DNA of 64,000 nucleotides from assembly GCA_037157565.1 (NCBI GenBank), contig JAZHRO010000063.1, positions 90,796,001-90,860,000 on the forward strand. Reading direction: 5' to 3'. The position numbers and the translations under genes were made by a program. Origin of the DNA: Thalassia testudinum. Its lineage: Eukaryota > Streptophyta > Magnoliopsida > Alismatales > Hydrocharitaceae. Below the pieces are notes generated by a model, which did not search any database, had not been told where the DNA came from, and was given only the letters and a program-made list of their open reading frames with translations. Positions 44,520-56,666 of this stretch are shown piece after piece. Each line of letters opens with the position of its first letter. The first letter of the stretch is position 1.

Positions 44520-45296
44520 TTATTTATGGGTCAAGATCTTCTTGAGGTTGAGGATCGGGGATAATCGGGTCCTCAACCACAAAACTAATGTTGCATATTC
44601 TTCAAATGCCCTAAAGTTTATTCCTTTATGGGGCTTAAAGATATCAATCTTTAATATCTTATTCCTAAATTTCAACTCGATCTGGTCCTCTTCACAATTG
44701 ATATTTGCCCTAGCTATGGCTAGGAATGGTCTTCTTAAGATGATGGGTATGTTCTTTAGATTTTTAGGAGTATCCATATCTAATATGATGAAGTCCACTG
44801 GGAAATAGAAATCTTGAATCCAAACTAGAACATCCTCGAGAACTCTTGGTGACTTGATTGATCTATCAGCTAACTGCAAGGTCACCTTAGTTAGGTTGAG
44901 ATCAGTTTCCTCGAAATGATCTAGTAGGGATGTAGGGATCAGGTTTATGGAGGCTCCTAGATCCAATAAAGCTCGATCAAATTCTAGGTTGCCGATCTTA
45001 CAGGAGATCAAAGGGGAGCCAGGATCTTTTACTTTCTACAGGAGTTTGCTCAAGATGATTGAGATGACCTGCTCAGCCAATACGATTGGACTCCCGTATT
45101 TATTTCACGGCTTATGATTTGGTGTACATAAATCCTTCAGAAATCGTGCATAGGTCAGTACGTGGCGGATTGCATCCATCAAGGGGATGTTTATCTGGAC
45201 TTGCTCAAAGAGCTTGACCAGATCTTCCTCAAGTGCCATGGGTTTGGGTTTCCTCTTTCCTTTAGCTTTTGGAAATCGCAGGTTTGAAAATATGAC
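44520..45296 (-). pseudogene. R5 aspartic protease and preceding linker
   Basis: The segment 45011-44520 encodes a retroviral-type protease: GNLEFDRALLDLGASINLIP with the catalytic Asp at residue 17 (DLGAS), then VTLQLADRSIKSP, VDFIILDMD and IILRRPFLAIARA. Upstream, 45296-45105 gives the conserved gag-pol linker (RFPKAKGKRK, FEQVQINIPLMDAI, RFLKDLCT). A stop near 45105 and another near 45012 separate them. Processing of the polyprotein is the known role. Lone LTR S4 abuts at 45297. Confidence 0.85.
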
Positions 45297-47583
45297 TGTC
45301 ATTCTTTATAGTATAGCCACGAAATCCGTTCGTCAACAAAAATAATTTATAAAATAACGAGACTTTGAGTCCCGATCGTTCATCTCTGGGAGGCGTTATG
45401 GAAATGCAAAGTGAGTTTGATCTCTTTTCCTCTCTACTTGCTTAAAATCACACGTCGGTTTCTAATCTTCGAATCAATGTTTTGCCACTTTCATTGTTAA
45501 CTCTAATTACATGCGCATGTGTTAAGTAAATGACAAACATGAAAATGTGGGTTTCAGTATGCACGATCCTAGTTATATGGTATCTATTTATGGAAAACAC
45601 GTTGATAGTTAGATCCCCAACATTCTCAAGTACCGACATGGTAGTTGCAACATATAGCAATTAAAAGCATGCAACTTTAATCACACAAAAATATTGCAAC
45701 AAGGCTCATGGTGATTTCATACACATATATTTATATATATAAAAAGATTTTCATTGATTGCATCAAGGTTATAGGGCAGAACTAGTGGAAGGCTTGTAGA
45801 GGAATGCTTGAAAACATAAAACTAGCTAGCAGAAAATGACTGCATACATGAATCTATGGGGGGATCATGCATGCATCATTGGGGGAGAATATGGAGCTAC
45901 ACTACTAAGCATGAAATAAAGCAGTAAATCTACGAAGAATTATCTACTTAGCTAGCAGAAATAAGGGCATTCAGAGGTGGGCTCCAATGGCCTTTGAGTG
46001 GATAAGAAGAGAAAGAGGGGCGGCCAATGGTGGGTAGGCCGGCCCTTGGAGTTGTGGAGGAAGAGTGCTCTAGCCTTGGTGTGGAGGTGTTGGAACCATG
46101 GTGGGAGCTCGTGGAGTGGAGGTGGAATGAGGGTGGAGATATGCTAAAACTATATGGAAGGCTAGATTGGTGCAAATGGCCACCCAAGGGTCCTTTACAT
46201 AGACCCAAGGGAGCTTCTCTAGAGAAGTGTGGAACTCTCTAGAGAGAGCTCCAAGTGTGGCCATCCAAGGGCCTTGGAGGTGGTTTTTAGATCCATAATT
46301 TGTGGATCTAAAACTTGAATGGCTCTTGGTTTCTAATTTTAGCAACCAAGAGTGGCTCCACCTTGAAGAGAGTTTTAGAGAACTCTAGGTGGGTGTGTGT
46401 GAGTGAATGGGTGTGTGTGTGTGTATGTGGTTGTGCCCTAGGTGGCTAAGTGAGCTAGGTTAGGTCCTAATAGGTTTAGGTTAGGGTAGGTGTCAAATTA
46501 GGGTTGCAAACCCTAATTTGATAAGGAGAAAATTCAATTAAACTTAACACAAGTTTAATTGAATGAGTGTGAACCTAACTGAGAGTTAAATAACTCAATT
46601 ACGGTGGGCTTAGGTCAATTGGACTCTCACTAAGTCCAATTGGACTTGTGTGGGTTGAGATCTGAACTCAATTGTACTCTATGAATCCAATTGAATAGGC
46701 AAGTGTAATTAACTATGATTTAAGTCAATTGGACTTAGTGAGAACCTAATTAGGTTCTTAGGAAGGTCTAGAGGTGGTGTACTAGGGTTGGGGTACCTTA
46801 ATTTAGGATCCCAAGGGGTTGGAATTGGGTTTAGGGACCTAGGAATTCAAGATCCAAGCTTGAATTCCAAAACAGGAACTGGAAAGTAGTTTCAGATGTC
46901 CAATAAAGGTATCAGACGACTTATACTAAAAGATTAGAAGTCCAGACTTGTTGTCTGGACGTCCAATCAGAGTCAAGAGGGATTTAGGGTTCTATCTTGG
47001 GTATTCTGCCGAAATTCGATGTCTGACCAAGTGTCTGGACGTCCTATAACACTGCAGACTTGGGTTTGAGGTGTGCGGGTTGTGGCTAAGGGTCCTGGAC
47101 ATCCAATAACTTATCTGGATGTCCCTATAAGGGCTCGAACTAGGGTTTTGAGGCTTCCTAGGCTATGGTGACCTAATCTAAGGGTGGCTAAGGCTTGGGA
47201 AGGCTTCTAGGGCTGTCCTAGGGCTAGGATTGAACCTAAGTTCTTCATAATTTAACTGCTTTACTTCTACCCAATAGAATAGCATACCTCAACCATTTAC
47301 ATTATTTCTCTACTACATTTTATTCTACCCTTCCGTTCCAGCTTTGATGCAGCACTAGCTTCAGGTCCAGCTCCAGATCCAGCTTTAGATCTAGCTCCTA
47401 AGCTTCTTATTACCTGCAATTTATATAATGCAGTTAATTAGTACATTATATCACTATTTCATGCATAGGTAAGGGAAAGCAGTAAGGATGCAAATAATGC
47501 TTATGCATGCATGAATTACACTAGCTTATGCTAAGTTATAGCCTAATTTAGGTCAATTAAGACCTATGATTGTTGTGTAATCA
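45297..47583 (-). mobile_element. S4: lone LTR in minus orientation between R5 gag and protease, about 2.3 kb
   Basis: The left edge TGTCATTCTT (45297) aligns, in reverse, with the end of the R2 LTR (22739). The right edge is best placed at GTGTAATCA (47583), giving TG...CA ends and a size like R2's LTR (about 2.3 kb). No matching target duplication is seen (ATGAC left, CCCGG right), and the usual gag-to-protease linker of about 150-250 residues is missing, so a deletion accompanied or followed insertion. The U3 half carries TGGACGTCC/CAGATGTCC motifs (46886-47130) like those in S2. The right edge is uncertain by tens of bases. Confidence 0.55.
45448..45639 (-). CDS. Short LTR-encoded reading frame, 63 codons, function unknown
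   Basis: Opens MSVLENVGDLTINV and ends RRLETDV. It is the counterpart of 22383-22580 in the R2 LTR, with the same spaced TH-F-F-I-L-HAHV and RVNN--G residues. Its position in S4 (near the 3' end of the LTR in sense) is the same. Could be chance conservation of open LTR sequence. Confidence 0.35.
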   Translation of the reverse strand: MSVLENVGDLTINVFSINRYHITRIVHTETHIFMFVIYLTHAHVIRVNNESGKTLIRRLETDV

Positions 47584-48855
47584 CCCGGATTAGTAATTTG
47601 GATTGGGCCTAGGGTGAGTGGGCTGATATGGACATGGAGCTTGTGATCGGGGTTGGAATTGAGGTCTCGAGTTCTGATGATTTCCCGACCATGCAAAATT
47701 GGGATGATTGTGCCATCCAGGGTTGTAGGTATTAGAGAAGGGATCATTCTATATGACGTGGAGGTCCTCGCAGGTCAGAGGAACTCCAAAGAAGTCAGAA
47801 TACGAGAGTTTAGACTTCCCCCAACTAGAGTAGGCAGGTCTAGAGTTTCCTCCAAGACCAGGATCAGACGGGGGTGGATACGGATCCATCCCCTGGTGAG
47901 AGTGGTGCTAAATGTTATGCACAACTTCCCTACTTGAGAGCAGATGCGCATACGTGTTCTGCTGTGTGGCAGTGGCTTCATGAAAATGTCAAGCCAATTC
48001 GTCCACCTTTTTCTCAATGATAGAGACCTTATACAAGTGACTGACCACCAACTCCAGATTGACAGATGAGGAGAGGCCTTGAGAGTCATGTGCCCCTCGC
48101 ATGTTTGTTAATGTACGGGTGTTCATCCGGTCAAACACACCTATAGATTCATTATTTATGGAGTTCTCGCACATGTTCTCAAGAATCTCCCAAACTATAT
48201 CTTCATGCTGACCCATGGTGTTCCCACCATAGGTTGCATTGACCAAGAGCCTGATATCCTCACGAAGTCCATGGTAAAAAGACTGGACTTGTTCCCATTT
48301 AGGAACTCCGTGATGGGGACATTTCTGCATGAGATCCAAAAAGCGTCCCCATGACTCATGAAGTGGTTCTCCTGCATTTTGCGTGAAGTGTGTGATATGG
48401 TGCCTCAAAGCATTTGTCCGACCATCTAGGAAGAATTTCTTCAGGAATTCAGATAGGAGTTCCTCCCATGTGTTGATTGAACGGGTCAAAGTATGATAGT
48501 AGTAGGCAGCTTTATCCATGAGGGAGAAGGAGAACATCTTCATGAGTAAGATATCTTGATTTTGAATAGGTGGCCTAAAGGTCTGGGTCAGATGTTTTAG
48601 CTGCTAGATATGCTGGAAGGGATCTTTGAAGTTTGAGTCATGGAATTTGGGAATTGCATCGATCATATTCGATTTGAGTTCAACATTAGGCCCTCCAACC
48701 GGGATTTGCACCCTAGGTTCGATCGCCACCACGGTGGGGTTGTAGTGATCTCACATTTGTGGCTATGGTAGAGGGTTCATGATTGCATGCACAAGATCCA
48801 TGAAATGTTGTATATGATCCTGCTCATTGGGCATTTCTTCTTCTGGATTCGCCAT
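47584..48855 (-). pseudogene. gag: R5 gag
   Basis: It starts MANPEEEMPNEQDHIQHFMD at 48855 and continues through a stop-containing N-terminal region (VGGPNVELKSNMIDAIPKFH). The capsid core is an open 184-codon stretch (48543-47989) with KAAYYYHTLTRSINTWEEL, FLKKFF, GEPLHESWGRFLDLMQKCPHHG and NNESIGVFDRMNTRTL. It then passes a Cys/His-poor remnant of the knuckle region and ends with SNTYNPGWHNHPNFAW (about 47690), a hallmark of Athila gag. Several stops and frame changes lie after 47989. The end at 47584 is the edge of S4. Confidence 0.88.
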
Positions 48856-50014
48856 GGATGCAGATAATGGAGATCTGGGCTAAGAAATGGAAGAGTCAGA
48901 AGAGATGTTAATCTGGTCAGGTGCTAGCACAAACAAAAGGGTCGAGGCTTAGCCTCGACGAGAATGAACAACTAGTAGAGGCCTCAAGGGTGGTCTTAAG
49001 GACCTCCTCCCAAACATGCACTAAAGAGCCAAATGAGGGACAGAATGTGTGATGGACCAAATCGAGGCACCCAAAAAATCATTAGATGACTAATGAGGTT
49101 CGAGGTAGGTGATACCTCTGGATCAAAAAGTCACTCACTTGAGAATTACTTGGGCGGCCAGGAAGGGAGAGTCCCACAAAGACCCCTACACGGTAGAGCA
49201 TTCCCACGGGTTATAGGGTTTCCCCCACCCGACCCTCCTTGTCACCAAGAATCCAAGTAAACCGAAATGAGCAAGCTTGACTCCTAAGTCTACCAATTTT
49301 AATCCTGAATATTGTGCCTTGAATTTCACTTAAACTTTAGAATTGATTTTGATTTGTGACCTAATTTGGAGGTTGGTTAACTCACAAAGTGGGTCAACTT
49401 CACCTAACCTGCCCTAAAATTTAGGATGAATTGGGTAAAAGAACCCAAAATCACCCTAAGTAGTTTGCAAACAAGTTATTAGATCCCAAATTTTCGTGAT
49501 TCAGGTGATTGTTAGAACCTTCTTTTAGGGTTTACTTGATTATATCAATTCAACCAAGGCTTAGGTAACACACGATGTGGGAAATCAATTCTCTTTTAAA
49601 TCAAGCAAGTGTGTTTTCCTAAAAACCTAAAATGGAAACCCTAATTTGGCTCTGTTTTCCAAATCCAATTCTTTCCAAAATTGGCACCTAAGGCTCAATC
49701 AAGAAGGTGAATAGGCCTAGGCACCTTAAGTCCTTAATAGGTGCAAGTATAGGATGGGGATCTCTAAACAAAATCAAATCCAATCAGCCAACTCAAACAG
49801 TTAATTCTATGAAATAATGCGAGTTGATCCTAATTGATTCTTCTTTTAATCCTTTCTAGAAATGAGGGGCTCAAAGAAGGGAATGAAATTACTTGCCCCT
49901 GAAGTGGTTGTTGTGCGACTAATCTTCCCCTGTGTACCTTGCAAAATCACAACAGATCAAATAAAGCAAGTTAGTCTCAAATCAGAATTGTAATCAGTGA
50001 ATGAAATGTGCGTT
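48856..50014 (-). other. R5 untranslated leader
   Basis: Noncoding sequence between the primer-binding site and gag. AT-rich with several AACCCTAA-like stretches; no reading frame of note and no other feature seen. Confidence 0.65.
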
Positions 50015-50034
50015 GCTCCCTGGCAACTACGCCA
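50015..50034 (-). other. R5 primer-binding site (tRNA-Asp type)
   Basis: Sense strand TGGCGTAGTTGCCAGGGAGC, three bases after the LTR. It matches the plant tRNA-Asp site TGGCGCCGTTGCCGGGGA with a few changes. Confidence 0.8.
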
Positions 50035-50037
50035 AAA

Positions 50038-52621
50038 TGTTGCATGCTAAAATCATTGTTTTAGAAATATGCATCGTAGTATAAGATGGAAATCGCAACA
50101 ACACTTAAATATATAAAACTCAAAATCAACATAAGTTCGAGGTCATTCACAGGGAGCAATTTGACAAATTCAATCACTAATCACAATTATCAAGGGAGAT
50201 ATGCAAATATAATCAAAATAATGCTCAATATATATATCAAAATAATATCATAGGAGTCAAGTGCAAAATGATGGGGTTAAAATGGTGGTTTGAACCACCA
50301 ATTTAACCTAATGTTAAGCTCTACAATTAACTCAAATATATGAACAATGTATGCAATCAGATATCTAGGCAAATGTATCCACAGTAACCAGTAGCTCAGA
50401 ACCAACTCAATCAGACGTCAAAACCAAGGCACAAACGTCTTAACCTCAATAGCTCAGTAGATGCTAAGGTAAAGCAAGACAGAAGAGTCACAAGGGCCTC
50501 GCAACACCTCAGAAGGCTAAGTATTGTGAGTGGGAGAGGGAGTGCGAATCCCAAGATTTGAACAATGAAAAAACCCCCCTCTTCCCTCTCAAATCTCCTC
50601 TCTTCAGAACCAAACTGGATCTAGGTAATCGGACCCAAGCCCAAACCCGCGTGGCGTGAACCGCAGGTGAGGGCACATGCAATGGAGCATGTTAGTGGGA
50701 CCTCACCTCGATGCTCTTGGAGGCAACCGGCTAAGGGCACGGATTCAACTTATCTACCTCCTTGCACCTTTACATCCCCGATGTGGGACTAAATTCTCAC
50801 ACTTCCTCACTGTGGTAGCCATGAAGAAGCATGCTCAATTTGGGCTGCTACAAATGTGGCTTCACCCAATTGAGGGTCTAGAATTGATCCTGAAGCTGTT
50901 TTGCGTCGATTAGGAGTGGGGGCAAGACCAAAGGTGACCTGATAACGGTGGCCAAAGCTGGAGATGACGACCGGTGACCGCGAAGGACCTGCGACAAGAA
51001 TACAGCCCTAGAACAGGAATTAAGCACACATAGAGGTTCAGCGCTACTCGTCGGACAAAACCTTAAGGTGATTGGGGGTGTGAGTGGTCAAAGGTGTGCG
51101 GTAGAGAAGCTCTGATGAGCTCCGATTGGTAGTGATGGAGGAGGGTGATGGTGTCAATGAACAGTGAAATTGAGGAGCTGGGAGGCTTTGCGGTGGTGAG
51201 GCGATGTTGGTGGTGGTGGTTATGGGGTGTGTGATGGGCCGATGTCTGTCAGTGGAGAAGCTGGTTGGAGGCGAAGTAGCTGGCATCGAAGAAGATAGAG
51301 GAGAGGGAGTTAGGAGCTAAGAAGCTCCAGATTTGAAATTGGGGAAGAGGGAAGTAAAATCCCTATACTAATTTAGAGGAAGGAGGTGAGGGAGATGTTG
51401 CTGGGGGTATGTCAGAGCAGAGGAAGATGATGAGGAATTCGGAGCAGAGGAAGGTGTGTCCGAGTGCGAAGCTTCGTGAGAAGCTCCTAAGATGAACGGG
51501 GAAGAAAAACCCCAAGCTTATTGTACTTGGCGAAGGGCTATGAGAGTAGTTTGGGAAGCTCTAGAGGTAGGTCTTCTAAGCTGGAGAGGAAGAGGATTTA
51601 AGGAGGGAAACCAGCTAGAATTGCACGAGAAAGCATGGTGCGACGAGGTCTTTAAATAGGGCCAGGTGTGAGCATCAATGAAGGCAAGTTGGGCATTTTG
51701 GGCAAGTGCCTTCACCACCTGAAGAGTTTGAGTTTCTCGAGCTTGTCAGTGCAAATTCTGGCCATAATTAGTCTTGAAAAGGACCTTGATCGACGCGGAT
51801 TAATCCATGGATCAATTCTACAAAGTTTAATGATTTTTCGTCGAGATTTCTTGAATCAACTCTTCGATCAAATGTCTGCATAGGAGCTCTGAAGATTCAT
51901 TTCAGATGGTCATGGTGGCAGGGACCATTCTAAGAAGAACGATGAGAAGATAGGGACCCAAGCATAATAAATCCGAAAGTTAGGGGCTTGGTGTGAAGAA
52001 TAGAGTTTTTAAGGACTAAATTGCAAACAAGGTCAAAATGAACTCTAATTGGGCCCAAATTTTGGCCTTAACCTAATTTGGACCCAAGGAATCTAATGGT
52101 GAAGCTGGAGTTGAGTTTTGACCACTTTTGATTAGGTCATTTGCATAGAATCCCAAATTAGGGTAAAATCCTGTATGAAACTCTATTCTAGGTCAAAATT
52201 GGTTCAGATGGTCAAACCAAAGGTACTAAACCTCTTAGAATATTTCTCTATGAATTTTAGGAGGATTAGATGAATTTTATTCTTACCAGAACCTCTTCAA
52301 TTTAAGCGAGTTGAGAATTAGGGTTTTATGTGTTGTTTTGGTTCTCGAAATGAGTGAAACCCTATTTCTATCAGTGTTGGCCCAATTTTTGGACTTTTGA
52401 GCTCATTTGACCTTCATTTAAACCCTGAGTGACCCCTAAAAATTAGACTTAATCTGTGTTTGTGATGTGCTGTTAAAATTACAGAATTAACCCTAATTTT
52501 CCATTCTTTTCTCAAATCAGAATAATGCGGAGTTTTGACCCTCAGATGATTAGGTAGGCGCTTTTATCAATCAAACCTGACTAAATGTGGCTAGTTAGGA
52601 CTCGTGATGGTGTTCCCATCA
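50038..52621 (-). repeat. R5 5' LTR, complete
   Basis: TGTTGCATGC (50038) to GTGTTCCCATCA (52621), 2,584 bp. Markers from the sense 3' end are the U5 block CGAGGTCATTCACAGGGAGC (plus strand, 50139-50158), a GATGTGGGACTAAATTC motif near 50779, a reverse TATA-like CTATTTAAAG at 51651-51660, and the U3 start TGATGGGAACACCATCAC. The Leu/Ser-rich frames between 51044 and 51718 are composition artefacts. Confidence 0.88.
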
Positions 52622-53392
52622 CCTGACCAATATAGACATGAACCTTATGTTTGGGCCCCACCTTTCGATGCACATTTTGAATCAAGCACTCCACTATACA
52701 ACTCCTTCCTCACTTTAAGGGCAATAATGATGTGGATCCCTTTCAATATTTAGAAGAGTTCACAACCATTAGTGAGGCAATTAGAATCCTTAATTTAGAA
52801 GATGATGTGTTGAAAATGAAACTCTTCCCTTTTTACCTAAAGGAGAACGCTAGTCATTAGTTTAGGACTATAGGGAGGCTCATCACTACATGGGGGGAGC
52901 TAAGAAGCACTTTCCTAAAGAAAATTTTCCCAATTGGGAGAACCAATGCACTTAGGAGAGTTATTATTGCCTTCTCCCGACGTCCAAGAGAACCACTACA
53001 TAAAGCTTGAGAGAGATTCATGGATTTAATTAGAAATGCCCACATCATGAGGTTCTTAGATGGCAATTAGTGCAAATATTTTATCATGGGATAAATATCA
53101 AATAATTAAGGAGCCTCGTGGATGCATCTTAAGGAGGCAACTTTATGAGTAAAGATGAAAATAGTGCTTTTGAGTTATTTGAGAACATGAGTGAAAATTC
53201 TCTGAACAATGCATGCCCCCACAGTAACTTATGGAAGATCCATGCAATTGAAGAGTGGAATTTATGAGGTATAGGAGAATTCAAATAATGTGGACATAAA
53301 TTTGATCTGTGAGAAATTTGATAAAGTTGAGGTTGTATCAAAGAAACGGGATGAACTAATTAACTAGAATAGAAAGGGAGCAACCCTCCCAT
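52622..53392 (+). pseudogene. gag: R3 gag, core part
   Basis: A plus-strand Athila gag core continuing from 36145. Motifs in order: APPFDAHFE, TIQLLPHFKGNNDVDPFQYL (after a frameshift near 52680), EEFTTISEAIRILNLEDDVL, KMKLFPFYL, TTWGELRSTFLKKIFPIGRT, ALRRVIIAFSRRPREPLHKA, ERFMDLIRNAH and, near the end, CEKFDKVEVVSKKRDELIN. Stops near 52858, 53008 and 53068 and later ones disable it. The FLKK-FP and REPLHKA-ERF blocks align with those of R5 gag (FLKKFF, GEPLHESWGRF). The gene is cut at 53392 by R6. R3 pol, if present, lies right of the window or is lost. Confidence 0.85.
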
Positions 53393-54370
53393 TGATCAAG
53401 AGATTTTCATTTAACAAGAATAATTAAATAGTGATTTTTGTTGTAGTAATATTACATGGTGAAAATCTCCCATCAAAACTTAAATGAAATGAAGTTTAAC
53501 CACGAAAATTAGGATGTCATATCCAGATGCAAGGAACGTGGCTAATAAAACTCATCAATATTTTGCATTCTTGTTCACAAATAGTAGAGCTAATCTTCAT
53601 ACTAAAAAATATTTCATGAAATCTCATGTAAAAATTGAAGATAAAGAGAGGGAGTGCATAAGACAAAGAGAAAGAGCAAGACAAATAGAGAGAAACTGAG
53701 GGAACATGAAACCAAAGTTCACCAAATAAATATATTAAACTAAAACACACATCTTCAATCAACTTGTCAACTGATCATTTAAAGTAGTGCCTATTAAAAA
53801 TAATGCATATAAAAAATAAATAAATAAAAACATATGCATTTCCAACGTTTTCCCATAGATCAAAAATATTAAATCAAGCAAGTCAAACATGATTTGACAA
53901 GATCCAGAATAAAATAAAGAATAAATAAACAAAACGAAAAGAGATTAGATTTTACTCCGATCGATGCACCCATTAAGAACTTCCCTTACAGAAGGTATCG
54001 CCCTCCACAATACCGGTGCATCAGGGTCTAACGAACTCCTCCCAAGATACGACGATCCACCTCCAAGATTCGGCGCACTCTGATCTTGGACGTCCTCGAA
54101 AACTACCTCAGGAGAATGAAGCCGAGGCAATTTGGTTACCAACCAAATTCCCGATTGATCTACCAACTGAATGGTTTTATCAACCAAAAACTTCTTGTGG
54201 ATCTCCCAATCTCCTTGTACAAGATCGACAAAAGTGATTGGAGATTTTTCTACCAATCTCACGTCAAATGAATGGACCAAGAAAGAGAGACAAGAATGAG
54301 AGAGAGAGGGAGAGAGTGGAGAGAGCTTTTCTGCTCTTGTTGTGTATCAAATGAGAGCCCCCTCGTGGCC

Positions 54371-54380
54371 CTTATATAGA
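54371..54380 (-). promoter_or_regulatory. R6 LTR TATA box (reverse strand)
   Basis: Reverse strand TCTATATAAG in GGGCTCTATATAAGGGCC. Transcription would run leftwards through the purine/TTGGTC-rich R-U5 part. Confidence 0.55.
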
Positions 54381-55559
54381 GCCCATGACCAGATGTTTAA
54401 GATAATTCCCGTTTTAGGGAAACACAGCAATTGGTTGACCAGTTAACTTCATTGATCGACTAAAATAATTTGGTCAATCAAACTTCACTAATTGGTCGAC
54501 CAAACCAATTGATCGACCAAACTAAATTCATTGATCAACCAAAACAATTGGTCAACCAATTTTACATTTTGATCAACCAATCCAGGTCAAAATTGCGAGA
54601 TTAAAAAATCTATAGCAAAAGGAGTCAAAGTTCCAAGTCCCAAATTGATTCTCACTCGAGCTCGAGCCAGAGCCCAAGCCAGAGTCGGAGCTAGGGCGAG
54701 GCGAGGCACGTGCACATGCGTGGTCCCCAGCCCCACCTCTCACTCTTTGCTACATAAGCCATGGGAGGCAAAGCCTTTTACACCCACCAAGAGGTTTGTC
54801 CACTTCCAGTATGGGACTAAAAGCCTCTCCCAAATCTCACTGACTTCAACATGAATTCCCACGTCACCGTATAACAGTTGCATCCCAATTGATGCAATCA
54901 GGCTCTCAAATCCAACAATGCCCCCCTACTATAGCAAAATAGGGGAAGGTGACTTACGCTCGTGGCCTCACGTGAAGTGGTTGGCGGCTTTAGTAAGGTC
55001 GATGGTGATCGATCGAGGGTGGGAAGCATCTTGGTGGTGGCAGTGCGATGTGAGATGGCCGGATGTGGCCAGATGGTGAGGAGAACACCAGCGGTGTTGG
55101 GTCCTATCGGTGGTGGGGAGGGGTGCTACTAGCAGTGGTGTGGATGACAAGGGTGGTTGATGGCTCAGGGCCATCACTCCAGTGCCGTTGGCAACTAGAA
55201 AGGGTGGTTGTTGGCTGTTGTGGTGGGTGGTAGCGGTGGAGGATGAAGGAGGTTGAAGAAGAGATAGAAAGGGAGAGAAGGGGATCGTGGGAGACGATTT
55301 GGCGGTGGTGAATAGTGAAGGTGGTTGTGGCTGGTGGTGGTGATGGTGGTGGTCAGTGATGAAGAAAAGGGGAAGGGTGGTGGTGTAGAAAAGAAAGGAG
55401 GGATAGGCCGTGAGGGAGAGAGGGCCGTTATGGTTATGTTGTGGGGGCAGCTCAGCTTTATAAGGAGTTGAAGTTGAATAGACATGACTGTGGGGAGAAG
55501 AGTCCTTGCTTTGAAGAAGATGGAGGAAAAGGTGCCGAGAGTGGAGGAGGGAACGTAGG

Positions 55560-55742
55560 GTGGTTGTGAGGCTGGTGGTGGTGCCAGTTGGTGTTATTGT
55601 CATTGCCGAAGCCATTGCAACAGGTGGTGAAGAAAATGCAATAGCAAATGCACTATTATCTATAATCAATGTGTTTAACCATCTGGCAAAGTATGCTAAT
55701 GAGCTTCTCTTATCCGTTTCTTTAGGCTACAATAGCAGCTAA
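55560..55742 (+). other. Coding-like stretch of unknown origin inside the R6 LTR
   Basis: A 60-codon plus-strand frame with balanced, non-repetitive composition (EAIATGGEENAIANALLSII, then FNHLAKYANELLLSV), unlike the low-complexity frames around it. The following TTTCTTTAGGC resembles an intron acceptor. It may be a fragment of a host gene captured by the LTR, or chance. I do not recognise the protein. Confidence 0.3.
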
Positions 55743-56666
55743 ATCAAGTCAAGATTTTTTTTTATCAAATCCTCCTAGAATTAGTCTTTCATACTGTTCC
55801 ATGGTTGATGCTACCAGCATGTTTGTGAATGCATTGACTTGTCTCCCCCAAACATGCCATCTTTGTGGATTTGTTTGAATAATACTAGCTTGTAATACAT
55901 TTACTCACTTCCAACCCACCCTTCACATTTTAATCTAAATGAAATTTTGTAATGATGAAGTTGGAGTCATTTCTCTGCTAATTACTATTTTGTAAGCAAA
56001 TTTATATGTGTAAGTAGAACTTAATCCATAAACTGTCTAAAGATTATAGTAAAAGAATCCTACAAACAACAACCATAAAAGAGAATGTTGATTGAGTAAA
56101 GTATATATATGTATATTGTTGGAAGTTACCATTTATGGAAAACATCTTTCTTTTAGTTGAGCATGAGATGAAAATAAGGATCAGTGTTGAAGTTGACAAT
56201 GGTCGAAGGATCACCACAGTCTTGATTCTTAACATTTTTCAAGCTAGGAGCCATGTAGAGTAAGACATTCAATTAAGAATACCATAAATTTTGGCCATCA
56301 TGATTACAAATTAAGATGATTATTTTTATTTTTATTTCATAATGGAAAATTAGGAATATTGGTGACCATTGAATCAAATGTGGTGTTCAATTGATAGGCC
56401 CTTTGCATTCGAGGGGGAAATGGGATTAAGATTCTAAATTTGGGTTGTGGGGATCAGTTTGCATTTGATCAAATTACCTTTAATTATCTTAGCTTAATCC
56501 ACGTATCATATATTTGGCTCTTCATTTTTTTTTTTTTGCATTTAGATAAAAGCACAAGAATGAAAGTAAAAATAAAACAAACTATAAATACCTAATTTAC
56601 TAGCATTGAAAACATAATAATAACAATACTAGGCATGAATTATGTACACAAAATATGGGCTTGTCA

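Larger units (their letters stand above)
36146..52621 (-). mobile_element. R5: Athila-type Ty3/gypsy retrotransposon with nested S3 and S4, 16.5 kb
   Basis: A minus-strand element with gag (47584-48855), protease (44520-45296), RT, RNase H and integrase (41504-44250), a tRNA-Asp-type primer site (50015-50034), a complete 5' LTR (50038-52621) and a truncated 3' LTR (36146 to about 37620). Flanking pentamers CTTGA (36141-36145) and CCTGA (52622-52626) form a target duplication with one transition, inside R3 gag. After removing S3 (2.6 kb) and S4 (2.3 kb) about 11.6 kb remains, a normal Athila size given the 1-kb 3' LTR deletion. Confidence 0.9.
53393..56666 (-). repeat. R6 3' LTR in minus orientation, 3.27 kb
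   Basis: The left end TGATCAAGAGATTTTC (53393) and the block ACCACGAAAATTAGGATGTC (53500-53519) align with the reversed end of the R1 LTR and with R4's LTR. The right end GGCTTGTCA (56666) abuts a minus-strand polypurine tract (AAATCTAAGCATGGGGGAGT). A reverse TATA box is at 54371-54380. It is about 0.7-1.6 kb longer than its relatives, so an insertion inside is likely. The GC-rich region 54960-55560 yields apparent Ser/Thr/Pro-rich frames that are not genes. Confidence 0.7.

Noticed and set aside
54968..55669. 233-codon minus-strand frame rich in Thr, Ser, Pro and His
   Set aside because: It follows GGTGGTGGC-type low complexity in the R6 LTR and has no family motif.
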